Positions 1 through 5,758 of a stretch of 5,758 nucleotides of DNA are shown in pieces; positions within the stretch are counted from its first letter, which is position 1; every line of letters starts with the position of its first letter. Both the position numbers and the translations under genes were made by a program. The notes under the pieces are model-generated. The model was not told the DNA's origin. It made no database searches and saw nothing but the letters and a program-made list of their open reading frames with translations. Origin of the DNA: Pseudomonadota bacterium (GTDB taxonomy: Bacteria; Pseudomonadota; Gammaproteobacteria; Burkholderiales; Burkholderiaceae_D); the NCBI GenBank assembly GCA_023391395.1, contig JAEWBA010000157.1:1-5758 (forward strand), in the 5' to 3' direction.

Positions 1-245
1 AAAAGATTTCGCTTTCCGAACGCTTCGGCTTGTGGGTGTCGTTCTATTCCTTCAAACAGGACGATTATCTCGATATCGTCGCCCATTGGCTCGCGCATTT
101 CGGCTGCAATGCGGCGCAGATCGAGGAAGCGCGCGCCGACGCGCAGCGCTGGGCGCTGCAGCGCGGCTCGCGCTCCGGTCGGGTGGCCTGGCAGTTCGCC
201 AAGGATCATGCCGGCAGGCTGGCCGAGACGGATGGCGCTCAGTGA
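1..245 (+). CDS. DUF815-family AAA+ ATPase, C-terminal end only (5' truncated)
   Basis: The reading frame is open from base 3 to a TGA at 243-245, giving the last 80 residues of a gene that begins before the window. The stretch SERFGLWVSFYSFKQDDYLD, followed by a helical tail with RGSRSGRVAWQFAKDHAG, is the characteristic C-terminus of the DUF815 family, cytoplasmic P-loop ATP-binding proteins of about 280-300 residues related to AAA+ ATPases. The Walker motifs would lie upstream and cannot be checked here. The cellular role of the family is not well defined. The stop overlaps the mutT start by one base (TGATG), so the two are probably co-transcribed and translationally coupled. In Burkholderiales a gene of this family commonly precedes mutT, which supports the call. 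The identification rests on recalled family similarity of the tail. Confidence 0.82.
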   Translation, partial: KISLSERFGLWVSFYSFKQDDYLDIVAHWLAHFGCNAAQIEEARADAQRWALQRGSRSGRVAWQFAKDHAGRLAETDGAQ

Positions 246-652
246 TGAATCGCTTGGCCACGCCGATCGATGTTGCGGTCGGTATCTTGATGCAGCCCAA
301 CGGCGATGTGCTGCTATGCCAGCGGCCGGAAGGAAAGCCCTATGCCGGCTATTGGGAATTCCCCGGCGGCAAGGTGGAAGCTGGCGAGTCGATCGAGCAT
401 GCCCTGAAACGTGAGTTGCTGGAGGAGCTGGGCGTAGAAATCCTGGCCGCCGAGGCTTGGTGTGGCGTCGAGCATGTCTATCCGCACGCGCATGTGCGCC
501 TGCATTTCTACATCAGTCGCCACTGGCGCGGCGAACCGCAGAGCTTGGAAGGGCAGGCTTTTGCCTGGCAGGGCAGCGTCGGCGTGGAGCCGCTGTTGCC
601 GGCCACCATTCCGTTGCTCAAATGGCTGGACAGGCTGCGCTATGCAGCCTGA
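245..652 (+). CDS. mutT: 8-oxo-dGTP diphosphatase MutT (Nudix hydrolase)
   Basis: This 135-residue protein is close in size to E. coli MutT. MutT hydrolyses 8-oxo-dGTP to 8-oxo-dGMP and pyrophosphate with Mg2+, keeping oxidised guanine out of DNA and preventing A:T to C:G transversions. A complete Nudix box GX5EX7REUXEEXGU runs from G42 to V64, with G42, E48, R56, E57, E60, E61 and G63 all present. It is preceded by YWEFPGGK (36-43), a segment typical of MutT rather than generic Nudix proteins, and an early VAVGIL beta strand opens the fold. The ATG at 245 overlaps the stop of the upstream ATPase. There is no strong Shine-Dalgarno, so translation is probably coupled. The frame stays open upstream to base 32, but that part lies inside the ATPase gene in another frame and is not coding. 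The gene converges with yacG. Another Nudix substrate cannot be excluded from sequence alone. Confidence 0.93.
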   Translation: MNRLATPIDVAVGILMQPNGDVLLCQRPEGKPYAGYWEFPGGKVEAGESIEHALKRELLEELGVEILAAEAWCGVEHVYPHAHVRLHFYISRHWRGEPQSLEGQAFAWQGSVGVEPLLPATIPLLKWLDRLRYAA

Positions 653-667
653 ACTACTGCCCGGCCG

Positions 668-856
668 TTAATGCCGCGAGATGCTGTCGTCGTCCGGCTC
701 CTCGGGCGGAGTGACGGCAGGAATGGCATATTTCTCTTCGGCCCAGGCCCCCAGATCAATCTGCTTGCAGCGCTCCGAACAGAAGGGCCGGTATTTGTTC
801 TTTTCCGACCATTCGACTTTCTTGCCGCAGGTAGGGCAATCCACAACTGTTACCAC
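668..856 (-). CDS. yacG: DNA gyrase inhibitor YacG, zinc-binding
   Basis: This is a 62-residue cytoplasmic protein of the YacG family (E. coli YacG is 65 residues). Four cysteines at 7, 10, 26 and 30 form the CPxC...CSxxC zinc site: [10 protein letters not shown], then [21 protein letters not shown]. The tail is acidic and probably disordered ([11 protein letters not shown]). In E. coli YacG binds the GyrB C-terminal domain and blocks DNA binding by gyrase. The start is GTG (complement of 854-856), supported by a GGAG Shine-Dalgarno seven bases upstream; no in-frame ATG would keep both zinc pairs. It is the last gene of the minus-strand pilD-coaE-zapD-yacG set, 74 bases after the zapD stop, and converges on mutT with 15 bases between stops. 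That proximity to zapD, coaE and mutT matches the family's usual neighbourhood. Confidence 0.92.
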   Translation of the reverse strand: MVTVVDCPTCGKKVEWSEKNKYRPFCSERCKQIDLGAWAEEKYAIPAVTPPEEPDDDSISRH

Positions 857-863
857 GAAAATT

Positions 864-867
864 CTCC
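864..867 (-). promoter_or_regulatory. Shine-Dalgarno (GGAG) fixing the GTG start of yacG
   Basis: On the minus strand GGAG ends seven bases before the GTG at 856-854. This is good spacing and decides the start, because no ATG is available at the N-terminus. Confidence 0.7.
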
Positions 868-930
868 GGAATCCGTTTTGCGAAACATCCGGTCATTATA
901 GAAAAGGAGCGCGCGCTTCGCCGGCGGCTC

Positions 931-1686
931 TTAGAAATTGCAGAGCGTCAGTTCGAACGGCACGTCGCTCTCGATGGATTTCGGTTTCATGTCTCCGTCC
1001 TGGGAGGTGAAGCGCACCCAGAGCATGTACTTGTTGGCCGAGATCTCCGGAATCGCGCCGAGACTGTCATCGACGGTTAGGCGCAGCATTTGGTACGCCT
1101 TCCCTTGCAACATTTGCTGGTAGGCGCCAGAGCGTGCGACGATGCTGGTGGTGTGGCCGGATTCGCGCAGCAGGCGCAGGACAACCGCAATTGCATCGAA
1201 CAGCGGCGTCAGCGGCGCAAACCAGTTGGAGATGTCCTGGTAGCGCTGCTCGGGGGAGCGGTGCTGCCAAGCGTAATAGGAAGGCAGGTCGAACTCGCAG
1301 GCGCCACCGGGGATGATGGTGCGTCCGCGTATGCTCATCAGCCATTCGTTCTCGCGCACATTCTGGCCGGTCCTGCCTTGTGCTGCCATCAGCGCGGCGC
1401 TGCTGCGGTCGACATCGGACAGGACGGCATCGAGACGATCGGTCTCGACGTTGGGGTTAGTTTTGAAGCTCAGGAGGGTGTGCTTCTGCCGTTCCAATTC
1501 CTGCAGCAAGTCGGATTTCAGGTCGGCGCGGCCGGCAACTTCCAGCATTTCGAAAATGGTGGCGAGGGCGACATGATGCTGCTGCGGGTGCTCCTGCTGC
1601 AGGAAGAAGACGAACTTTTCGAACAGGTCTTCCAGCCGCAGAAGCGTGCGAATACGCTCATTGAATGGGTATTCGTAGGTGATCAA
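931..1686 (-). CDS. zapD: Cell division protein ZapD (FtsZ-associated, formerly YacF/DUF1342)
   Basis: This 251-residue soluble protein matches the usual length of ZapD (E. coli 247). It starts [20 protein letters not shown], the conserved N-terminal signature of the family, continues as an alpha-helical domain (roughly 1-110, with [27 protein letters not shown] helices), and ends in a mixed beta region containing [16 protein letters not shown] strands (here [12 protein letters not shown]) near 220-235. ZapD binds the C-terminal tail of FtsZ and bundles protofilaments, stabilising the cytoplasmic Z-ring. The start is TTG (complement of 1684-1686) with GAGGGA seven bases upstream; no in-frame ATG or GTG lies just before it. 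It follows coaE by 79 bases and precedes yacG by 74, the conserved coaE-zapD-yacG order. A weak promoter of its own is possible in the coaE-zapD gap (TTGTAA, 17 bases, CAGAAT on the minus strand, within 1728-1756). Confidence 0.93.
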   Translation of the reverse strand: MITYEYPFNERIRTLLRLEDLFEKFVFFLQQEHPQQHHVALATIFEMLEVAGRADLKSDLLQELERQKHTLLSFKTNPNVETDRLDAVLSDVDRSSAALMAAQGRTGQNVRENEWLMSIRGRTIIPGGACEFDLPSYYAWQHRSPEQRYQDISNWFAPLTPLFDAIAVVLRLLRESGHTTSIVARSGAYQQMLQGKAYQMLRLTVDDSLGAIPEISANKYMLWVRFTSQDGDMKPKSIESDVPFELTLCNF

Positions 1687-1693
1687 GGTGGCA

Positions 1694-1699
1694 TCCCTC
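1694..1699 (-). promoter_or_regulatory. Shine-Dalgarno (GAGGGA) fixing the TTG start of zapD
   Basis: On the minus strand GAGGGA lies seven bases before the TTG at 1686-1684. The nearby out-of-frame ATG (inside GGGATGCC) meets a stop after two sense codons, so the TTG is the only reasonable start for the conserved N-terminus. Confidence 0.6.
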
Positions 1700-1765
1700 A
1701 GTATGTCGGGCGGGCGAGAATTACATGATTCTGAACGAAGCGATGAAAAATTACAAATGCCTTTC

Positions 1766-2395
1766 TTACGCCTTCACCGCCAGCGCCAGGTACATGGCAT
1801 GCAGGCGTTCGACCTGCGGCTCCAGCATGTCGGCATGGCCATCGTTGAGGATGACATCGTCTGCGGCCGCCAGCCGCTGAGAGCGGGAGGCCTGCGCCGC
1901 CATGATGGCTTGGACCTGGGCTTCGCTAAGCCCGCTGCGGCGCATGACCCGCGCTACCTGCAAGTCCTCAGGCGCATCGACGACCAGCACGCGCGAGACG
2001 CGTTCCTTCCATGCCCCCGACTCGACCAGGAGCGGAACCACCAGCATCACATAGGCACCGTGGGCAGCCAGTGCCGCGCGCTCGGTCTCGGCGCGAATCA
2101 GGGGGTGCAGTATGCCTTCCAGGCGCGCCTTGGCTGCCGGGTCAGCAAAAACATGGGCCCGCATCCGCGCCCGGTCCATCGCCCCGTCAACGGTCAGGAA
2201 ATCCGACCCGAACGCCGCCCGAATGGCCGGCATGGCCGGTCCGCCGGGAGCGGTCATGCCATGGGCGATCAGGTCGGTGTCGACCACGGCTGCGCCGCGC
2301 GCGGCGAACATGTCAGCAACGGTGGTCTTGCCGCTGCCGATCCCGCCGGTCAGCCCCACCGAAAACCTTGGCACAGCCTTAGTTGAAGCGGACAT
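1766..2395 (-). CDS. coaE: Dephospho-CoA kinase CoaE
   Basis: This 209-residue cytoplasmic P-loop kinase (E. coli CoaE is 206) catalyses the last step of coenzyme A synthesis, ATP-dependent phosphorylation of the ribose 3'-hydroxyl of dephospho-CoA. Visible motifs are the Walker A GGIGSGKT (17-24) in [22 protein letters not shown] (39-45) in the substrate-binding position, HPLIR (97-101), VVPLLVESG (119-127), and a C-terminal Q168...R171...R174 segment followed by ADDVILNDG, which are lid and adenine-contact regions typical of the family. The frame is open far upstream, but that part is the shadow of pilD. Two starts fit: ATG at 2395, five bases after the pilD stop, and GTG at 2404, which overlaps that stop by four bases and adds three residues. 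Neither has a strong Shine-Dalgarno, so coupling to pilD translation is likely. ATG is preferred. Confidence 0.95.
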   Translation of the reverse strand: MSASTKAVPRFSVGLTGGIGSGKTTVADMFAARGAAVVDTDLIAHGMTAPGGPAMPAIRAAFGSDFLTVDGAMDRARMRAHVFADPAAKARLEGILHPLIRAETERAALAAHGAYVMLVVPLLVESGAWKERVSRVLVVDAPEDLQVARVMRRSGLSEAQVQAIMAAQASRSQRLAAADDVILNDGHADMLEPQVERLHAMYLALAVKA

Positions 2396-2400
2396 GCTGC

Positions 2401-3267
2401 TCACAACGCAAAGCCGAGGTAGTTGCGCACGATGGCCTCGCCAAAGAACAGGGCGATCATGCCGGCCGCCGCCAGATAGGGACCGAAGGGAATGGGCTTG
2501 TCGCGGCCATGCCGGGCAAACAGGATCATGGCGATGCCGACCACTGCGCCGACCAGCGAGGAAAGCAGGATGATCACCGGCAGCATCTTCCAGCCCAGCC
2601 AGGCGCCCAGCGCGGCCAACAACTTGAAGTCGCCGTAGCCCATGCCCTCCTTGCCGGTGGCCAGCTTGAACAGCCAGTATATGCTCCACAGGCTCAGGTA
2701 TCCGGCCGCTGCGCCGATCACCGCCTCGTGCAGCGGCACGAAGGTTCCTCCAAGGTTGACCAGCAAGCCGCACCACAGCAGCGGTAGCGTCAGGTCGTCG
2801 GGCAGCAGTTGCGTATCGAAGTCGATGAAGGTCATCGCGATCAGCAGATAGGCGAACACCAGGGTGGCCAATCCCGCCACGCCGCTGCCGAAATTCCAGA
2901 CCAGGAGCGCCGATAGGATGCCGGTGAGCAGTTCCACCACCGGGTAACGGGGGGAAATCGGCGCCTTGCATTCGGCGCACTTGCCTCCGAGGAAAGCGTA
3001 GCTAAGGACTGGGATGTTTTCCAGGGCGCTGATCTGATGGCCGCAATGAGGGCAGGCCGAGCGCGGCAGCACCAGGTTGTAACGGTCGGTGTGCGGCAAG
3101 GGCTTGCCCGATTCATGGGCGACGTAATTGTCGGACTCGCGCTGCATCATTTTCGGCAGGCGGTGGATCACGACGTTCAGGAAGCTGCCGATCATCAAGC
3201 CGAACAAGCCGGCCAGCGCGGCTGCGGCCGGGGTGCCGGCGGGCGCGAACAACAGGTGGTCTAGCAT
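2401..3267 (-). CDS. pilD: Type IV prepilin peptidase / N-methyltransferase PilD (peptidase A24)
   Basis: This is a 288-residue inner-membrane bifunctional enzyme. It cleaves the leader of type IV prepilins and type II secretion pseudopilins after glycine and methylates the new N-terminal residue. In order it shows a first membrane helix (about 13-34) with [12 protein letters not shown], a cytoplasmic loop with the zinc-type cysteine pairs C72-P-H-C75 and C97-A-E-C100, then about seven hydrophobic helices. The catalytic aspartates are D149 (in TFIDFD, before LLPDDLTLP) and D213 (in [18 protein letters not shown], the GxGDxK motif). As I recall, the P. aeruginosa PilD numbering gives the same positions, which supports the ATG at 3267. 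An in-frame TTG at 3312 would add 15 polar residues and is unlikely. The Shine-Dalgarno is weak (GAG in CGAGTTAATTGAA). It is the first gene of the minus-strand set and almost touches coaE. pilB and pilC, frequent upstream partners, are not adjacent. Confidence 0.95.
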   Translation of the reverse strand: MLDHLLFAPAGTPAAAALAGLFGLMIGSFLNVVIHRLPKMMQRESDNYVAHESGKPLPHTDRYNLVLPRSACPHCGHQISALENIPVLSYAFLGGKCAECKAPISPRYPVVELLTGILSALLVWNFGSGVAGLATLVFAYLLIAMTFIDFDTQLLPDDLTLPLLWCGLLVNLGGTFVPLHEAVIGAAAGYLSLWSIYWLFKLATGKEGMGYGDFKLLAALGAWLGWKMLPVIILLSSLVGAVVGIAMILFARHGRDKPIPFGPYLAAAGMIALFFGEAIVRNYLGFAL

Positions 3268-3359
3268 TTCAATTAACTCGCGGCGGTCTCTGCTCGGTGC
3301 GCACGACGGCAACGCTGGTCATGCCCTGAATCCGAAAGTGTTGACGGGTAAGCAGCGCC

Positions 3360-3382
3360 GAATCGATTCCCGGAAGATCGAT
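3360..3382. repeat. Palindrome GAATCGATTC and repeated ATCGAT
   Basis: GAATCGATTC at 3360-3369 is a perfect 10-base palindrome. Its ATCGAT core (3362-3367) recurs at 3377-3382, so the two copies can also pair as a 6-base stem with a 9-base loop. It would lie in the pilD leader RNA if transcription starts near 3400. A function is not evident, and chance is possible for a motif this short. Confidence 0.4.
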
Positions 3383-3401
3383 GCTCGGCGCGGGGTATTA
3401 G

Positions 3402-3429
3402 AACATACACGCGTGTAGTCACGCAGCAA
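3402..3429 (-). promoter_or_regulatory. Possible sigma-70 promoter for the pilD-coaE-zapD-yacG set
   Basis: On the minus strand TTGCTG (complement of 3424-3429) and TATGTT (complement of 3402-3407) are separated by 16 bases. Both are imperfect matches to the -35 and -10 consensus (four of six each). It points toward pilD and would give a leader of roughly 130 bases. The 12-base palindrome at 3406-3417 fills most of its spacer and touches the -10 element. This is a guess from consensus only. Confidence 0.3.
3406..3417. promoter_or_regulatory. Perfect 12-base palindrome TACACGCGTGTA, possible operator
   Basis: TACACGCGTGTA reads identically on both strands. It is the most symmetrical short site in the intergenic region and sits between the candidate -35 and -10 elements pointing toward pilD, where a bound dimeric regulator would block RNA polymerase. 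I do not recognise it as the site of a known regulator. Confidence 0.35.
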
Positions 3430-3611
3430 GATTAGCGTAGGCCGCCCCAGTCGTGCGAGCCTGCAGCCTTGCCTTCGATATACATTTGCGGCAATATAAC
3501 GCAAGCGCCGGCACGTGGCATGTAGATTGTCCCGCCGGCGTTTTCCGTCGATTCGCCTCGCGCGGACTGCGGATTCAAAGCGCTGACGCATCATTGCAAA
3601 GCCATTCCGAA

Positions 3612-3654
3612 CGAAAAAGCCCCTGTGCTTTTTCGGGCCCCTTCCGCGGGGCTT
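3612..3654. terminator. Compound hairpin block, terminator-like, with alternative pairings
   Basis: Three stems can form. CGAAAAAGC (3612-3620) pairs with GCTTTTTCG (3627-3635), nine perfect pairs around a six-base loop. GCCCC (3637-3641) pairs with GGGGC (3648-3652). AAGCCCC (3617-3623) pairs with GGGGCTT (3648-3654), which is incompatible with the first two. On the minus strand the last pairing ends in GGGGCTTTTT, the pattern of a rho-independent terminator; on the plus strand the T run falls inside the first stem. It starts about 110 bases before the mscS-family start. It could stop antisense transcripts heading toward pilD, be a remnant terminator of a lost gene, or structure the channel's leader RNA. 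Confidence 0.45.
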
Positions 3655-3724
3655 CCATTCATGTCCCTGTGTCAAGAGACAACCCGTCCGGCTGGTGGCC
3701 GTTTCGGCATTGTGAGGAGTTGCC

Positions 3725-4846
3725 ATGAATCCGATCGATTTCGCGTCGTATGACTTGCTGTTGGCGGCGACAGTCTTTCTGATCGTGCTTTGCCTTTTGC
3801 TGGCCGCGAAAGCCTTGGTGGGCCGGCAGCTTGACCGCCTCGCGCAGAGCGAACGCTTGGCTTTCCTGGCGTATGCGCAGCAAATTCTCAGCGCGACGCG
3901 ACTGCCCTTCATGCTGGGCGTGGCGCTGTTGGCCGCCGTCAGCCAGCTCGATCTGTCGGCACGCCAGGAAAAATGGCTGCAGTATGCCTGGGTCATCGTG
4001 CTGGTGTTCCAGATCGCCTTGTGGGCCAATCGCATGATCTCGGTCGCGGTAGAGCGTGCTTTCCTGCGCCATCGCACCCATGACCCCGCCGGCGCCACGC
4101 ACCTGATGCTGGCCGGCCTGGTGGGCCGCATCGTCCTCTGGTCAATTGCCTTGCTGGTTGCCCTGGATAATCTCGGCTTCAATATCACCACCCTGATGGC
4201 CAGCCTCGGCATAGGCGGCGTGGCGGTGGCCCTGGCGGTACAGAATATCCTGGGCGATATCTTTTCCTCGGTGTCGATTGCCGTGGACAAGCCTTTCGTG
4301 ATCGGCGACTTCATCATCGTGGATGATTATTTGGGAACGGTCGAGCACGTCGGCCTGAAGACGACCCGTCTGCGCAGCTTGGGCGGCGAGCAGATCATCT
4401 TTTCCAATACCGAATTGCTGAAGCAGCGCATCCGCAATTACAAGCGCATGCAGGAGCGGCGCGTGCTGTTCGAGTTCGGTGTGTCCTACGAGACGCCTCT
4501 GGAAGAAGTCGAACGCATTCCGGGCATGGTGCGGGAAATCATCGAGGCGCAGAGCATCGCCGGCGTCGCGGCGCGTTTCGATCGCGCCCATTTCAAGGCG
4601 TATGGCGAAAGCGCGCTGCAATTCGAGGTGGTCTACTATGTGCCCAACCCGGATTACAACAAGTACATGGATATCCAGCAGGCAATCAATCTTTCCCTGC
4701 TGCGCGGTTTCCGTGAGCGCGGCATCGCCTTTGCGCATCCGATTCGCATGTTGCACATGGCAGCTGTTCGCCCCAATGAGGGCGATGCTTCCAGAATCTC
4801 AGCGGGCGTACGCGCCCTCGATGGCCGTGGCGCGCGTAGCGGGTAG
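3725..4846 (+). CDS. MscS-family small-conductance mechanosensitive ion channel
   Basis: This 373-residue inner-membrane protein belongs to the MscS family, channels that open under membrane tension and release solutes during osmotic downshock. Hydrophobic segments lie near 8-30, 58-75, 86-107, 128-149 and 151-180. That suggests five membrane helices, more than the three of E. coli MscS (286 residues) and closer to the YnaI/YbdG type. The last is the pore helix (ASLGIGGVAVALAVQNILGD, 159-178), rich in Gly and Ala. It is followed by VDKPFVIGDFIIVDDYLGTVEHVGLKTTRLRSLGGEQIIFSN (187-228), the MscS beta domain with its PFxxGD motif, and then the alpha/beta cytoplasmic cage domain (about 245-345). 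The ATG has AGGAG five bases upstream. The final 20 residues (GDASRISAGVRALDGRGARSG) look unstructured. The gene diverges from pilD and precedes an antiporter gene on the same strand. Confidence 0.92.
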   Translation: MNPIDFASYDLLLAATVFLIVLCLLLAAKALVGRQLDRLAQSERLAFLAYAQQILSATRLPFMLGVALLAAVSQLDLSARQEKWLQYAWVIVLVFQIALWANRMISVAVERAFLRHRTHDPAGATHLMLAGLVGRIVLWSIALLVALDNLGFNITTLMASLGIGGVAVALAVQNILGDIFSSVSIAVDKPFVIGDFIIVDDYLGTVEHVGLKTTRLRSLGGEQIIFSNTELLKQRIRNYKRMQERRVLFEFGVSYETPLEEVERIPGMVREIIEAQSIAGVAARFDRAHFKAYGESALQFEVVYYVPNPDYNKYMDIQQAINLSLLRGFRERGIAFAHPIRMLHMAAVRPNEGDASRISAGVRALDGRGARSG

Positions 4847-4901
4847 GATGCCTCTTTCGGGCTGCGCAATCGGCACGCCACATTCCGTTGAGATAATGCG
4901 T

Positions 4902-4937
4902 CCGCCTGCACCGGATTCCGCGGCATTATCCAGGCGG
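4902..4937. repeat. Inverted repeat CCGCCTG/CAGGCGG between channel and antiporter genes
   Basis: CCGCCTG (4902-4908) and CAGGCGG (4931-4937) are exact inverted arms separated by 22 bases, inside a 122-base spacer (4847-4968) that otherwise shows nothing clear. A TTTT lies only at 4950-4953, too far from the arm for a standard rho-independent terminator. It may be a weak terminator of the channel gene or a structure in the antiporter leader. A GATAAT resembling a -10 box at 4892-4897 has no good -35 partner. Confidence 0.3.
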
Positions 4938-4968
4938 CGTCCTTCCATCTTTTGAAGAAAGGAAAAAT

Positions 4969-5758
4969 ATGCCGGATATCATGCCCATGGCTGCCGACCT
5001 GGCGTGGCCCTTCGCGTTGGCGATCACCTGGATCGCCGGCGAGTTCGCCCATCGCTGGACCGGTTTGCCGCGGATCAGCATCTATGGCCTGGCTGGTTTT
5101 CTGCTGGGCAATCTCGGCTTTGGGCTGCTGGCCGATACCGACAGCGAACTCTTCATGCTGTTGTCCAATATCGCGTTCGGGCTGATCCTGTTCGAATTGG
5201 GCTATCGCATCAATCTGCGCTGGTTGCGCAATAACCCCTGGATCGCGGTCACCGGCGTGGTGGAATCCATTGCGGCCTTCGTTGCCGTCTATCTGGTGGC
5301 CGACTGGTTCGGCACGCCGCCGCTGGCGGCGCTGTTGCTGGCTTCGCTGGCGATGGCGACCTCGCCGGCCGGCCTTTTGCGCGTGGTGAACGAGGAATAC
5401 AGTTCGGGTCAGGTGACGGAGCGCCTGCTGCACCTGTCCGCCCTCAGCAGCGTGCTGGCGGTATTTGCCTTCAAGGTGGTCGTCGGCGTGGGCGTGTTCC
5501 AGACTTCCGGAAGCCTGCTGAGCGCGTCCTGGAACAGTCTGGTGGTGCTGATTGCCTCGGCCGGACTGGGTGCCCTGTTCGGCGTTGCGGTGCCGGGCTT
5601 GCTGCGCCAGCTCGGTAGTCTGGCGCGCGACGCCACCCTGGCTTTTGCGATCGCGGTGATCCTGCTGGTGGCGGTCACCTATGCGTTCAAGTTTTCGCCG
5701 GTACTGGCGACGCTGACCTTCGGCATGGTAGCCCGCCACCGGCGCATCACGCTGAGCC
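4969..5758 (+). CDS. Cation:proton antiporter, Na+/H+ exchanger superfamily, N-terminal part (3' truncated)
   Basis: The frame starts at ATG 4969 with AAAGGA five bases upstream and stays open to the window end, giving 263 residues and one extra base. Further in-frame ATGs at 4981 and 4987 are less well spaced. The product is almost entirely hydrophobic helices broken by short loops: about 10-25, 37-55, 60-80, 92-112, 116-132, 152-176, 188-208 and 222-252. Features such as RISIYGLAGFLLGN (35-48), LLSNIAFGLILFELGYRI (64-81), and ATSPAGLLRVVNEE (129-142, where a conserved TxP-type motif occurs in CPA2 antiporters) fit the PF00999 fold. Such proteins exchange Na+ or K+ for H+ across the inner membrane. 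The ion cannot be told from sequence, and any C-terminal regulatory domain lies outside. It may share transcription with the channel gene 122 bases upstream. Confidence 0.8.
   Translation, partial: MPDIMPMAADLAWPFALAITWIAGEFAHRWTGLPRISIYGLAGFLLGNLGFGLLADTDSELFMLLSNIAFGLILFELGYRINLRWLRNNPWIAVTGVVESIAAFVAVYLVADWFGTPPLAALLLASLAMATSPAGLLRVVNEEYSSGQVTERLLHLSALSSVLAVFAFKVVVGVGVFQTSGSLLSASWNSLVVLIASAGLGALFGVAVPGLLRQLGSLARDATLAFAIAVILLVAVTYAFKFSPVLATLTFGMVARHRRITLS

Larger units (their letters stand above)
3268..3724. other. Divergent pilD-mscS intergenic region without a credible gene
   Basis: These 457 bases separate pilD (minus) from the mscS-family gene (plus). Open frames cross it on both strands, but their translations are rich in Arg, Ser, Cys and His and show no recognisable domain, and none has a convincing start. 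The region should hold both promoters. What can be seen: palindromes at 3360-3369 and 3406-3417, an ATCGAT pair at 3362-3367 and 3377-3382, a short AT-rich patch around 3477-3500, and a compound hairpin block at 3612-3654. The Shine-Dalgarno of the mscS gene (AGGAG) is at 3715-3719. Confidence 0.75.

Noticed and set aside
32..244. Upstream extension of the mutT frame to base 32
   Set aside because: It overlaps the conserved C-terminus of the ATPase in another frame and encodes Arg-rich sequence; the Nudix protein of normal length starts at 245.
907..930. Imperfect hairpin after zapD (GAGC...GCTC around a TTCG)
   Set aside because: Only four outer pairs are clean, the inner stem needs bulges, and there is no T run; it also lies within what is probably one transcript with yacG.
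1090..1728. A 212-codon plus-strand frame opposite zapD
   Set aside because: It is the antisense of a well-supported zapD gene, has no Shine-Dalgarno and no recognisable motif.
2405..2980. Upstream extension of the coaE frame
   Set aside because: It lies inside pilD in a different frame; pilD has all cysteine pairs and both catalytic aspartates, so the extension is a shadow.
3453..3728. A 91-codon plus-strand frame in the pilD-mscS gap, ending over the mscS start
   Set aside because: It starts at GTG without a ribosome site, has Arg/Ser/Cys-rich composition, and runs straight through the hairpin block.
3319..4317. A 332-codon open frame on the minus strand, opposite the channel gene and running into the intergenic region
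   Set aside because: The plus-strand channel gene has a clear family, pore helix and Shine-Dalgarno. The minus-strand product is a Arg/Ser/Thr-rich shadow with no domain, typical of the antisense frame of a GC-rich gene.
4654..5739. A 361-codon minus-strand frame opposite the antiporter
   Set aside because: Its translation is a Gln/His/Arg-rich shadow, whereas the plus strand encodes regular membrane helices with a good ribosome site.
1..5758. Search for a novel defence system, retron, CRISPR array, integron or mobile element
   Set aside because: All substantial genes belong to familiar core families, no repeat array or reverse-transcriptase-like or transposase-like product is visible, and no base-composition break stands out.

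Overview
The window looks like a piece of a GC-rich betaproteobacterial chromosome. Gene content and order (DUF815 ATPase, mutT, then yacG, zapD, coaE and pilD on the opposite strand) suit Burkholderiales. The protein sequences look most like Oxalobacteraceae (Herbaspirillum or Collimonas type), but that family placement rests on recalled similarity and was not searched. No insertion sequence, phage gene, tRNA, rRNA or CRISPR array is visible. This reads as ordinary core genome.

Layout. (1) Bases 1-652, plus strand: the last 80 residues of a DUF815-type AAA+ ATPase, whose stop codon overlaps the start of mutT by one base. (2) Bases 668-3267, minus strand, read right to left: pilD (type IV prepilin peptidase), coaE (dephospho-CoA kinase), zapD (FtsZ-associated division protein) and yacG (zinc-binding gyrase inhibitor). 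mutT and yacG converge with only 15 bases between their stops. (3) Bases 3268-3724: a 457-base divergent intergenic region with no credible gene. It holds two perfect palindromes, a possible pilD promoter and a compound hairpin structure. (4) Bases 3725-5758, plus strand: an MscS-family mechanosensitive channel, a 122-base spacer, and the N-terminal 263 residues of a membrane cation:proton antiporter cut off by the window end.

How the genes relate. The minus-strand set joins pilus and secretion maturation (PilD), the last step of coenzyme A synthesis (CoaE), Z-ring bundling (ZapD) and gyrase control (YacG). This is a long-conserved proteobacterial neighbourhood, not a single pathway. The usual pilB and pilC partners are not immediately upstream of pilD. 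mutT adds nucleotide-pool sanitation. The channel and antiporter are both inner-membrane ion-handling proteins and could serve osmotic or ionic homeostasis, but only adjacency supports that link.

I found no convincing undescribed system. The least explained part is the pilD-mscS intergenic region.
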